Assembly: GCF_018139145.2 (NCBI RefSeq)
Contig: NC_059476.1
Span: forward strand, 5,989,501 to 6,053,500
Length of the DNA: 64,000 nt
Direction of reading: 5' to 3'
Source of the DNA: Gymnogyps californianus
Lineage: Eukaryota > Chordata > Aves > Accipitriformes > Cathartidae
A model generated the notes under the pieces. That model was not told the DNA's origin and did no database searches. It saw only the letters and a list, made by a program, of their open reading frames with translations. How positions within the stretch are numbered: the first letter of the stretch is position 1; every line of letters begins with the position of its first letter. The translations under genes were made by a program, and so were the position numbers. This document shows positions 23,432 through 34,876 of this stretch, in pieces.

Positions 23432-23549
23432 ATGGTCAGCTGGGATTCGGGTTGCCTTATCTGCCTGGTGGTGGTCACCATGGCTGGACTTTCCCTGGCT
23501 CGACCTTCGTTTAATTTAGTTGTTGAAGACACCACACTGGAACCTGAAG
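23432..23549 (+). CDS. FGFR2: FGFR2 coding exon 2: start codon and signal peptide (residues 1-39)
   Basis: This is the first coding segment of fibroblast growth factor receptor 2. The protein begins [15 protein letters not shown]. Residues 8-22 form the hydrophobic core of a signal peptide, with cleavage likely after SLA at residues 21-23, leaving RPSF as the mature N-terminus. The segment ends in the family-typical ...TTLEPE. The start at 23432 is chosen because it has A at -3 and G at +4 and gives the standard FGFR2 N-terminus; the upstream in-frame ATG at 23375 has a weaker context. The donor is AAG|GTAAAT and the exon ends in phase 1 (118 nt). The next exon completes a Glu codon. The mature region helps place the unstructured N-terminus before Ig D1. 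Identification is essentially certain from sequence similarity to known FGFR2. Confidence 0.97.
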
Positions 23550-26500
23550 GTAAATCACTCTAGAATCCTTAATTCCGCAAAGTAAGTTAATTTTAAATGC
23601 CTGAACGTCTGAAATAGAAGTCAACATCTTTACGTGCTTTGGTAAATCTAAGGCAAGTAACAGATTAGCCCTCAAGAGTTTTTTGACTTTTCCTGCTCGC
23701 ACATGGGCTGCGTTCATGCAAGCATGCTTTTATTTCATCTTATGCAAGCAAGTGGTGTCCGTGATTTCACTTGCGACTGTCATCATGTTGTATAATCCAA
23801 GTGTATGGCTGAAAGTTTTCAGGAATGGGTCTTTAAGGAAACCAGTCTGCTGCACTTACATACGTGTTACCTGTTGCTATCTCAAGGAACGAAATGGCTG
23901 TATAGCTGCATGTCTTTGTGATGGCCTTAACCTGAGAAGTTCAGAAAAAAAAATAAATCCCAGTAGTTTTCACTCATGTGGCCTGAATGTTTAATTTTGC
24001 CAGGCACTCTGCAAAAATGGTGTTGCAGCTTTATTGGTGTTTGTACTTAGAATAAATTTCCCTATTGCTGTTAATATCCAAGAACAATCGGTACAGTGTC
24101 TGGATTGCAGTTCTGGAAGTGTAAATGTTGAGATCTGAATAGCAAGGACTGCAGTTATTACTGTGAAAGCAAAGGCTAATTGAGACGTTTACACTGAAAG
24201 AGGTGTTTTGATAAAATCTCCTATTTTGAGCCGGCACCTGTTGGTATGTTCTTCTAGGTATATCTGTTCCTCAAGCTTTGCAAAGTGGTTTTCTTCTCTG
24301 AAGAGCTAAGGAGGGGCTGCTTATTTATTGTCGTGAGCTGGTTGTATTTAATAATGATTTTACTGTATTGTGTAGGATCTTTCCTGCTCTCTGAGCACCT
24401 TAGGGGGAAAGCGAGGCTTCCTTCATAAGGTTTTATCTGTCCTTTGGAGGAGCAATTACATTTCTAATAACTCAACTGTCAAACCAATATAATAATCCAT
24501 GGTGCATTTCTGATCCGGCAAACTTGCTGGAGGGAATTTGGCCTTTACACGTTCTACAACTCATGTCCACAGATACAGCTTTGTTTTTATTTAACACATT
24601 TTCATGCAAAACTTACTTGTTTCTATCCACTGCCTCTAAAAATAGACGTCACCAGCTAACACATTTTTAGAATCCGTTCCAAGTACATTTTTATTGATGG
24701 CAGGGGATGAACTATTTAGAGACGATGAGCCCTCCTCCCTAGCAAGCATTCCTGAAAAAAATTAACAAAGTATAGCAGTATTGTCATCTGTCAGCCATAG
24801 AGATTGTTGATAGCGAAGATTTTTTTAAATTTTTTTTTTCTTTTGAAGGTAACTCGAGAATTTAAAAAAAGCCCAACTTTCATCACCACTTATTGTGTGA
24901 TTTATTAATTGCACATCTGGTGCCTTTTTGGCTTTTCAGAGGAATGACAAAATCATGAATAATTCTGGTTCCAGATTAGCTGTTTGTAGTGAGGTTCCCT
25001 AGTTTTAGGGTTAAATCAGAAAGAACGTGATTGCATGATTGGTGGAGTATTTTACAGGGAGAAGAGTAATATTTTTTTGAATGATGCCTGATAATTTTTC
25101 AGCTTTTTAGGGAAAGAATAGCTTTTATTATTTTAAAAAGCACAGTTTAAAAATGTGATTATTCCACAGTGAATGTCCAGGGCTTGGAATCTGGGTTTTA
25201 TCAGAGAGTAAATTGTTAAAAAGGATTTAAAAGTTCTTCCCTGGGCAGGAATGTTACTGACATGAAACAATTTTAGATGTGAGAACCCGAATCATCACCA
25301 GAAACAAGGGGAAAAAAAAACCCCACGCTTTTAAGTTAATGGTATAATAAGAGCTTTTATGCCACAGAATACAGGGAATTGTGTGGGATTTATATCTGAG
25401 ATTTGGGAAATAAAACCTCCTTTATGTACTTTGTTAAACCCCTTTAAAAAAAAATACCAAGTTTTTACACAGTCACCTTCTCTGGGTTCCATCACTGCCA
25501 CCCACAAGCTCTCCAAGCTGAAAACGAAACAAAAAGCTCTTTAAAAAATCTCTTCAAAGACAAAGCAGACTTCTTTTTTAATTTAGTAAATACCAAACAT
25601 TTTGGCCACAGCTAATTTGGGGGGTCAGGTGCTCTAATAATGTACATTTTTGGTAGGGCTGCTGACTGTGCAGTCATTAGAGCTATGACATTTCATACCA
25701 GCTGAGAAGGTCGACAGGGCCATGACCTTTGGTGACACGTGTTGATCTGTTCCTTAGTCTTCCTTCATGGACATGCCCTAAATTTTGTCTTTTTTTTTTT
25801 GATGTTAGGTGCTTTTATTGTTACTATTTATTGTCTTAGTGACTCAGAATATTCAAAAAGCTGTATGCAACGTTAACAGGAACTGAGATTGTGGCTTTTC
25901 GTTCCTTTGATTGTAGTAGAGAATATACTCTTGTCTCTTAGGTAAACATAACTTTAGGGACATATGCAACCATTTTCTTCAGAGTATCTGGTTAAGTATG
26001 TACTTTAGTACAAGCGGTATTTATCTAATAGGGTAATCAACTGCATGGATATGTGCAGGATACATGCAAGATGTCATGCATCAAGGTACTTTTGGTTATT
26101 CGCAATCTGATCTCTTTGGTAGCACGCTTCTCTCACGTGCTTTTATAAAACACTGGACTCGTTGAGCTCTGAATCTCATCTGTGACCATTAGCTATTACT
26201 CTGGTACGTATGAAAGTATGTACGCTGAAGGTGGTATCTTGAGCCATTGTAAATTATAATGTCAATATTGATATCATGGGTGCTCACTAAGGGCTGGATC
26301 CTGAATATGGCTGTTACTGGTTGCGGTGCTTTCTTCCTTAAGCAGGGATGGTAAAAGGCTGTTAAGCAGCGTGAGCAGAAACAGGACCTGTAGGAGTTAG
26401 TTTGGGGACTGTCAACTATCAAATTATATCTTGCATCAAGTGTTTACATATATGTGTTTTATCCTAGGGAGTATAAAGACTTTCTGCTTTTAAATATTTA

Positions 26501-27108
26501 GAAATAAGTCTACTTCAGTGTGTACAAAGGAGCCATTCTCTTTCTGTGTACCCAGGCTACGAAGGCCTTTGATGATAGCCAACATTTCAAAAGGGCTCTG
26601 ACCGCACACATAGGTTGAAGGGTTACTTTGTGAACTGAATAATTAGTTTAGACATATATTTGATAAATAGCAAGCTCTCCCTTGACCTTCCCTTGCCCAA
26701 GCTGTGTGTTATCGTTCTGCTGGGTAGCTAATTTAGTCTCTTCCCTACATGCGATGCCTTGACGCTGTCCTTGGAGCACCCACTCAGAGCCCTTGCCTGG
26801 TGCAGTAACAATGTGTTTCAGTTCTTTTAATTTAGGTCAAATTTCAAAGGACTAATTTAAGCTTTCCACAAGGGACAGCCTAATTCTGTGTCCTGTGAAA
26901 AACCCAGTAGTTCAAAATGGCCTTAAATGTGCATTTGGGAGGTTCCTAGGAGCCGCAGTGAAGGAGAGAGACCTTCTTTAATTGCTGATGTGTCCTTATG
27001 GTGGGCTCTGAAGTGAGTAACGAGTTGTCATTTGGGTTTTAAATCAGTCACAGCTATTTGCTGGTACTAAACAACATACAAATATAAACACATTCAGTGC
27101 AGTGCCCA

Positions 27109-27178
27109 GAGCAATACCTTCCTTTTTGTAAAAATGTTGCATAAAATGAGCAATATGCCTTCATTTTTGTAAAAAAGC
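27109..27178 (+). repeat. Two-copy tandem duplication, period about 39 bp
   Basis: GAGCAATACCTTCCTTTTTG at 27109 is repeated in modified form (GAGCAATATGCCTTCATTTT) at 27148, each followed by TGTAAAAA. It lies immediately before another tandem repeat at 27193. Confidence 0.7.
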
Positions 27179-27192
27179 TGGCAGTGCTTAAA

Positions 27193-27247
27193 GGTTAGTG
27201 TCACCTGTGGTCACAAGGTTAATGTCACCCGGGGTCACAGTGGTTAG
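27193..27247 (+). repeat. Tandem repeat, period 24 bp, with GGTCAC motifs
   Basis: GGTTAGTGTCACCTGTGGTC at 27193 and GGTTAATGTCACCCGGGGTC at 27217, each followed by ACA, with a partial third unit starting GGTTAG at about 27242. Each unit holds GTCAC and GGTCAC, resembling nuclear-receptor half-sites, though this may be chance. Confidence 0.7.
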
Positions 27248-27299
27248 CACAGTCTACTTGGAGATCCTTCGCTAGCCACCGCCATCCGCCTGGATCAGG

Positions 27300-27590
27300 A
27301 CGTGGGGTCTTGTGAGGTGCTTCTCAGGCTCCCAGGGAGTGTGGGCAGGGCTGCAGCATGTGGAGGAGGGATGCTGCGGTGGTGGGATGTCCCCTGTCCC
27401 GTGGGGAGCCCCGTGCTCCCCATCCTGGGGTGCCCCCATGGGTCCTCTCTGTGCGGGTGCCACCCTGCTGCGAGGTTGTGGGGCTGGTGGGACCCCGCAC
27501 CGTGGTCATCTTCCTGGGGCAGAGGCGGTGGAGAAGCACCAGGATGCTGCTTCCAGTTTGGTAGGAGAAATAAAGCAAAAAGTTCACCCT
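27300..27590 (+). other. GC-rich island within intron 2, no gene recognised
   Basis: This is a local G/C-rich block in otherwise AT-rich intron 2. Frames are open on both strands but share no recognisable domain, and CpG content is moderate. It may be a minor CpG-type element or a decayed repeat. Nothing coding is supported. Confidence 0.4.
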
Positions 27591-27604
27591 GGGTTCCCTT
27601 GTTA

Positions 27605-27780
27605 TCGTTTGTTTTGGGTTTTTTTTTTTTTTTTGTTTTAACAAGAACAGTGGCTTTGGTCTCTGCAAGTTATGATTAACAATTCAAACTGATTAGTTAA
27701 ATCGGAGGGTTGGTTGTAGGGTTTTTTTTGTTTGGTTGGTGTTTTGTTTTGGTTTTTTTTTTGTTTTTTTTTTTTTAGGA
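27605..27780 (+). repeat. T/G-rich low-complexity stretch
   Basis: Several long T runs separated by GG or G (27617-27634 and 27719-27777) make this one of the most T-rich stretches in the window. Confidence 0.75.
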
Positions 27781-30700
27781 AAGGCAATTATCACAGCCCA
27801 TTATGGAGGAATGTGACATCCCCACAGCTTCGGGTGAGGGCTGGATGCCCTTTCAGGGATCTGGTTCAGTAAGTTAGTTGGCCCAGTACAGGAATTGCTA
27901 GCTGAGATTCTGGGGAATTGTACAAGCAGCCAGATTAAATCAGTCTTAATGTGTCCATTCTGCATTTAAAATCCGCAGTCCTTTAGCAGGGGCATGGTCT
28001 TGAGCTGCAAACTAATTGGGCATGGGTAGGGTTGTTATTTACAGTCGGTGTTGATGAGACACTGGGAGTTGGTAATGTGTCAGCCGGGCAACTATTTTGC
28101 AAAGTAGCACAAATAATTGCACGTTCCAGGCTTATCTGCCATACAATTGCAGCTTTTTGAAGGGGGAAAAAAAAATTAACTTTTAAGAATTTGATTCCTT
28201 TAGTGATTTTTTTGGAGCTAGATTTTCAAAGATACTGAGTTGTGGGTTTTTTTAATTTTTCTATTTTTTTTTTAAACCACTTGTATAGATAAAACCCCAA
28301 ACCAGCGACCGACGCCAATGGATGCATAGTTTTCTAATTTTAAAATAGCTCTTCCTTGGCAGAGAACTTGCAACAAATTTCGGGCTATAGTAACTTTTTT
28401 ACAGGCAAGTTACAAACCTTTGAAAGCAGAATTTACAATGAAAATGCTGACAACTTCAGTTATGCAAGGTTGTGTACGCATGAGACGATGGACTCTTGTG
28501 GTGTTTTAATAATAACCATAGCATAGCTCTTAATGAGCATATTTCTATATCCAGCTTCCCAGCTTCAGCAGAAATGATCACTTGCCTTGACACAAATACA
28601 TTCAAAGATTAGTGTTTTCTTAGAATGAATATGTAGTTTAGAAACAGATGGGAGTGCGAGAAAAATACTTAACTGACCCTTTTTCTGTCATTAATAGAGA
28701 AAAATTCCTTACTAGAAGGGTCAGATTTTTAAGCATTAAACATTTGTGAGTCCTCAAGGTTGAAGCTTTAGAGTGAAAGCAGAGACTTTCTTCGAAGCAG
28801 CACTCCTTAGCAATATAAATCCGTGTTTCTAAAAGAACCATCACCCGCTTAGGCAAGTTACATCTTGTCTGTTTGTAATAGTGCACCTGGTTTAACTAGA
28901 AGAGACAATTTATTTCAGTGTAGTTAAACAAGTGCAAAATTAATGCTGAAAAGACATCAGGAACCCCAGACATGTCTGAAACGATGAAGAGTCTGGAGTT
29001 TTGCACCAGTTTTGCACCAGAGTTTGGTTCCCCGGTTGCAGGCTGGACACACTGTGCTCCTCCATCGCAGCTGGTCAGTGGGAGCATCTTCTGCAGAGTC
29101 GGTCAGGACGCACTGATTTGTGTTTGTGGTGGCTGTGGGAAACTGGACAGTACTTGATTTGGCACGGAGCCTGCCAGGGTAAAATTATCCTTACAGCAAT
29201 TTGGGAACCGATTTGAAATTCAGACCGTTGAATTTAGGTTCAGTACATCGCGCTGGGTGTCTGTAGCATTTTTTGGGGGGGATTTGGCACCATGTGCCCC
29301 CAAAATCAGAGATGTCCTCTTGTACTGGGGACTAAACTGGCTTTTAAACTGATTGAAAGAGAAGTTGGAGCAACTTTGAATACAGGCAAATCTTAAATAA
29401 AGACCAGATTTGCAAGAGTGCAGCAGCCAACAGCTCCTGTTGTAATTACGAAATGTGTACTGGGAGCACTGAGCTGTTCTGGAAGTTTGGCCCTTCGGGT
29501 TTCAATCAGAGTCGAGAGCGTTGGCGAAACTGCGTCGGCATTTACTGCTTGGGGACTGTGCCTCTCAACGAGGACAGTTGCAAAATGAGATATTCTGTAA
29601 GAGGGGTAAATATGTGGATTTTTTTTTTTTTAAACTTTTAAAACCAGCTTGTAATTCGTATACCGATTATGTACGTCTCCAGGTTATCCTTTCCCATGTC
29701 TTACTTATCACTGCTGGGGGTTGTTTTTTTTTTTTTTTGGAAAAAGAACCCCTTTATTTAGGGATTTGGTTTTCCTGGACCTACTTCTGAGTATCAGAGC
29801 AGTCAGCACCTGGTATAGAGATGTGTCTCATGGGCTTCACTTTCTGCTGGTTCAGGTCCTTTTGCTGCTTGTCACCACACAAATGACATTATCCGTATCG
29901 AAGACAGGGACAGAAAGGCAAACTAAGTGCTAGCTGAATTCTACCATGCCGCTTCCTTCACTTGCCATGCTATTATTATAATTGTATTTTTAAAATGACT
30001 GTAAGTGAAAGCATTTGGTGAACCTCAGCGAAGCTGAGGAGTTGTGAGATCTGACCTACTTTCATTCCCCTCCTCACATGCCGTTGCAAGTTGTGTGTAA
30101 TTATTGCTTTTCCTCCCCCGCAAAAGAACTGCCTCATCAGTTTGGGACATTAACCGATGTCGAGCAGCCTTGCAAAGCGCCTTACGGTAGCAAAGCCACA
30201 AGAACTAAGAGGAGGGGAAAATTCCTTTGTACCAAGGAAACAGCTTGCATTTGTGAGGGTTTGTTGGGAAGGGCAATGTGCTGGGGGACTGGAAGGGAGA
30301 AAGAGGAGGATGAGAAGCTGGTTGAGGAGGAGAAAATGATATTTTGTCTGTATTTTAATTTTTTTTTTCTCCTAGCTTTTCATGAGTTTCTATTTGGAAA
30401 GGAGTTTTGTGACACGGTAGTTATCACCTCAGGCTTTCTCCCAGGAGGCTTGTGGCTGTTCCTGAGTGGGATTTGGAGCTGGATGCTGTGGCTGCGCATG
30501 CCTTAGTAGTCTGCGCTGACCAGGACAAGTCTGTAGGAGGTTAAATTGTAGTTGGATGGAACAGAACTTGATCAGAGCACCACGCTGCAACTTAGTTTTT
30601 AAACGTAATAAAAGTTGTGTAGAAAAGCTACGTAAGGTTCATGATACTCTTACTTTAGGATGGCCTATATGGGTGTGCAAGGGTACAGGTGGGCTGCTGG

Positions 30701-33700
30701 CAGGACCGGCTGCTGGGCAGCGAGGGTGAGCGTGCTTTTGTGAGACTTGCTTTGCAAGTTTGTAAAGTGCCCTGCTCAGTGTCTCCGTGTTGCAATGTTT
30801 AATTTGTTTCAAGGAAAGTAATATGGTTTATAATGCTGAATGCCACCCAACAGTTCTTAAAAATAATTTTAAAACCCCAGTTTAAATTTTGAGCCGTTCT
30901 TGAGCTTGGTTCTATTAAACGTAATTTAATAAACCTGTTTAGATATTACGATGTTGAAGTACCCAGATTTATCTGATACTGTTTACTCACCAGGGTAGCA
31001 CAGGTATTTCAGACGTGCAGGATTAACATGGAAGCTCTGCAATAAATCTGCAGCGCACCACTACTCAGTAATAGCCCTTCTCCTAACAATTCAGAAGCAT
31101 TTGAACCATCTTCCATTAGTATGGCAAAGTGCCCAGGAGCCACTGCTACGGTAAGGAGTGACGGAGGTGTCTGCAAGTTAAAAATAACCCTTGTCATGTA
31201 AATGGTTGTGGGCCACCTGGAAGTGCAGATAGCCAGCCCAGCTTTTAACTTCGGGGCTTGTTCTGCTGCTCCTTCCTTGTCGCCAGGTACCACTGGTGAC
31301 TGTTCTCTGTGCGGAGCTGGAATTAAATTAGCTCTGATGTCTTTTGACTAAATGTTGCTCTCGGTTAAAAGGGAGCCTGGTATGCCTTGAAGCTTTGAAG
31401 TATTTGGAGAATATCCTATGGTTTATATGCATTGTGGACAGGACTTTCAAAAGTGCTGAGGGGATGTTTTGGGAATATTGTTTCTAGTGACTTTTTTCAA
31501 ATCCCACTTTAGGAAGAGGGGGAAGATGAATTTCAGGGGAAGAGGCAAGATGAGACTTCCAGACAAGCTGCTAAAATTAAGAGGATTTGTATAGTCAAGT
31601 AAAAATGGGACCACGTACAAAAGGAACAACTGCTGACTTGCTTATAGGGAATCTGAATAGATGTTCTCTGCATCCAGAACTAACATTCAAACATGAAATT
31701 ATGCAATTTTTAACCTCACAGTTATAATTTATTTCTTTTGCATGTTGAATAGTAATAGTCCCGAGCATGGCCTTCGGCAAACCTGGAAGAAAAGGGTTGT
31801 GTTTTTATGTTTGGATTTATGCTATGTTCTGTTATGTTTTTATGTTGCTCTTGAAATGCAAATAAAGAACCTGAAAAAAGCTACAGATTGGAATAGATGC
31901 AAGAAAATATTCAAACCAAGAAAAACCCTCTGCGACTAAATATATGTGCTCATACCTTTTCCCAAGGCTGTATATCTTATATGGAGCCTTTCCCAAGCGG
32001 ACTTTAATGCTAAGTTGGACAATGGGAGCTGGTTAAATTGCTCTGCCACTTGGTTATGTGCAGAATACAGTCAGGAAGATTTGATGTTCTGCTGTTGCTG
32101 AAAGTAGAAACAATGAGAAAATGATCCTAGTCTTGGATTCTGCTTTTTAGAGAGAGAAGGTTAATTTTTTTTCAGCTTTTCATTTGAGGTTCTGGCAAAA
32201 GGTGATACATTTCCCCTTTGTATTGTATAATAGATTACATGAGAAGACTCTTCTGTAATGAGTTTGAAGAGTAGTTAATTATTTTTGAGATTGTGTTACA
32301 TGTGTGTTAGGTTTATATTGTACTCCCCAGTACACTTAGCACAAGAGACTATCACTCTATTACTTTAGGCAGCTGATGGAGCTTATGGCTTGAACAGAAA
32401 TGGTCAAGATTTGGTGCCTGGAACCAAAGGTTCAAATCCTGAAGATGGCCTGTAGTTTCTCATCATACTGATGAAATTATAAAAGGCAGCACAATAATTT
32501 GAGGGGCTTTGGTGTGGCTGCTCAAGGTTGGGGGTGTTTTCTCCCTCCCTGGTTACCAAGTCTTTGTGCAGAAGACATACTGATGCTTTGCTGTTTCTTA
32601 CTCTGTCCTGTATCTGGAGATAAATCCTACGGTGACTGTTGTATAAAGAAGTCTTCATCCTGTAAGGAGCAGACCGTGAAGAATGGGGACAAACAGGAAG
32701 AAATTGCAGGGCAGTTCCCAGCAGCAGGAGGTGGCCTCGCTGGTCTCTCTGCTGTTTACTTTGAACTTGGCATGCTCTGAGTCTTCCCTGGCTTGGCTTC
32801 CAAAAGCATAAAGCACACAGCCAAGCCCATGAGCATGTGATACTTGGCATTTTTGATGCATGTTGCGTGGTTGTGCAGCCATAACTCAACGATCACAGCT
32901 ACAAAGACAGGTAGGAGCAAGCAGGCTACAAGTTGTAGGAATTTTTAATCTCTGCATGAAGCCTAGACAAGTACAATTTCTTTTTCTTTTGAGAAGGAGT
33001 CTTCTTCCTTTAACCACAGGGTGAGACACATGAACCTAGCTGCTTTGCAGCCACCAAAGCCATGCTGAAATGGTTCATGCACCTCACCCCATGTCGGCCA
33101 ACACACCAACATAGCAGGGGACCTCATAAGGTTTGCCCTCACTGCTGCTCTCTTCTGCTGGGTGTGATGAGGCCCTTGAGTCTGTAGCCAGGGCTAAATG
33201 CTGCCTGGGGGTAGTTACTTCAAGGAGTTGCAGTTCCATAATTGCTCAGTTGCCAAAGAGCATTACACAAGGCAGATAGATGTAATCACGTGGCGATAAC
33301 TTTTAGGTGCATATGCAGAGCTTTTTTCTTGGCCAGCGGGTCCTGCAAGTGGTGAAACTCTTTGCTGCTCACCAGAATTATTTATTTTTCTAAGTCTTCA
33401 AAGCTTAGGAAAACAAGTTAGTGCAGTGTAATATTTTCCCTTACCCATGATGACATTGGCAAGTATGTCAACTGGAGGAGATTCACTTTTTTTTATGATC
33501 TTAGTATATGTAACACTCAATAGGAGTTGACATGATGCTGGAGGTCCACGCTTCAGCAGGTCAGTGTGGCTGGAAGCTCTACACTTGCTAGAGTACCAGG
33601 CATGTATTATGTGGCAACACTTACTTTGTTTTGCAAATGTTCACTTCCAGGGCAAAAGGATTCTTCCTGCTCCTCAGATAATCTTTTTTGGTCTGGTTTC

Positions 33701-34387
33701 ATCTCTTGTACCCATCAGATGACTAGGTCCTTATAGAATAAGGATAACAGGGTTAAAGAAGATGCCAAGAAAAAATATCTCAATTTATTTTGGAGAGTCT
33801 GGTGCTTAACATTTTGTGGAAGTTGCTGCTTTCCAATAGAGCAGCCCAGGAGCTTGTTTTAAAGGAACAAGTGAAGACTTAGAATCTGCTACATATTTAT
33901 GTTTGTAACTATCATGGATATCTTTTTGATGCTTTGTGTTTGATGAAGGTTTTCTACAAGGCCTAGATCTTTTTTGTCAGATTTGAACAATTAATGTTTT
34001 TATACATTAGAGAGGGGGGAAATGATTCCTGCTCTTCGGAGTGTTGTTCAGTAACAAGGGATTTTTTTTTTTTTTTTAAATTTTTTAGTGTTTTAAAATT
34101 ATAGCAGGAACTGTAGAAATTTGGAAAGGGAAGTATTTTATCAGAACAGGGAGACTTCCTGATTATGCCTGGCGGAGGCAGAGCTGGGCATAGCTGGCAG
34201 CTGGCTGATGGAAACGCAGTACAAATAAGACAGCAGGAACCCAGGGACTTTGGAGAAGCAGGTGGATGAATTGCAAACACTGTTTTGTCCCCCTTTGTAT
34301 AAGGAGATGTGCTTAGCCTTTGTGGCTTTGGTTGGCTGTTAGCTAACGGGAGATAGTCACCATGGCCAGGAATGACTCTTTGCAGGT

Positions 34388-34876
34388 TTAAAGCGGTGGC
34401 CGTTTCTTTTGTCGGCTGAGTTTATCATCCATCGTCAGAAGAGGACATGGAGCTACTCTTAATATCAGAGTATCAGCCTGCCAACTTAAATTGAGGGGCA
34501 GCCCATCGGCTTGTACCTGGGAGGTGGGAGGGAAGGTTGCAGACCTGACTGATGGTACCTGGGCTTCCTGATCCTGCCGAGGCTGCCTCCTGGAGAGAGC
34601 GTAAAGGCTTGGGTTTGACTCACAAAGTCGTGGGGCCTGTGGCTGTTCTGCTTCAGGCGTAGTTCGACATCCCCATTCCACATTGCTCATCCAGTGTGGT
34701 CTTGCTGGATCTTCCTCAATGACAGGAAAAACAGGAGAAGGGGTAGGAGAAGCAGGAGGAGGGGTAGTGGTTGGCAGCCTGGCGTTCCCTGTGGGGACAT
34801 TCAATTTTGCAATGAACCTCTTGGACTCTTGACAGGTCAGGTCTGTTGACCCTTCTGGGCACGCTATGGTGAGTGT
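34388..34876 (-). other. Unidentified open frame of 162 codons, antisense in intron 2
   Basis: A stop-free frame of 489 nt including its stop, with no early ATG. The translation is rich in Pro, Ser and Thr (for example TTTPPPASPTPSPVFP) and resembles no family I can name. The first internal Met is at MSNVEWG. There is no clear splice structure, promoter or poly-A signal. It is most likely a chance opening or the decayed remnant of an insertion and is listed only because it stands out from surrounding AT-rich DNA. Confidence 0.15.

Noticed and set aside
23365..23549. Alternative exon 2 start after CTCTAG at 23364
   Set aside because: It is a plausible acceptor, but the region upstream of it seems related to the human leader, so the 23293 start is preferred. 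It remains possible as an alternative site.
32425..32445. An exact tRNA B-box word (GGTTCAAATCC)
   Set aside because: No A box at the right distance and no cloverleaf can be drawn, so neither a tRNA gene nor a clear SINE is supported.
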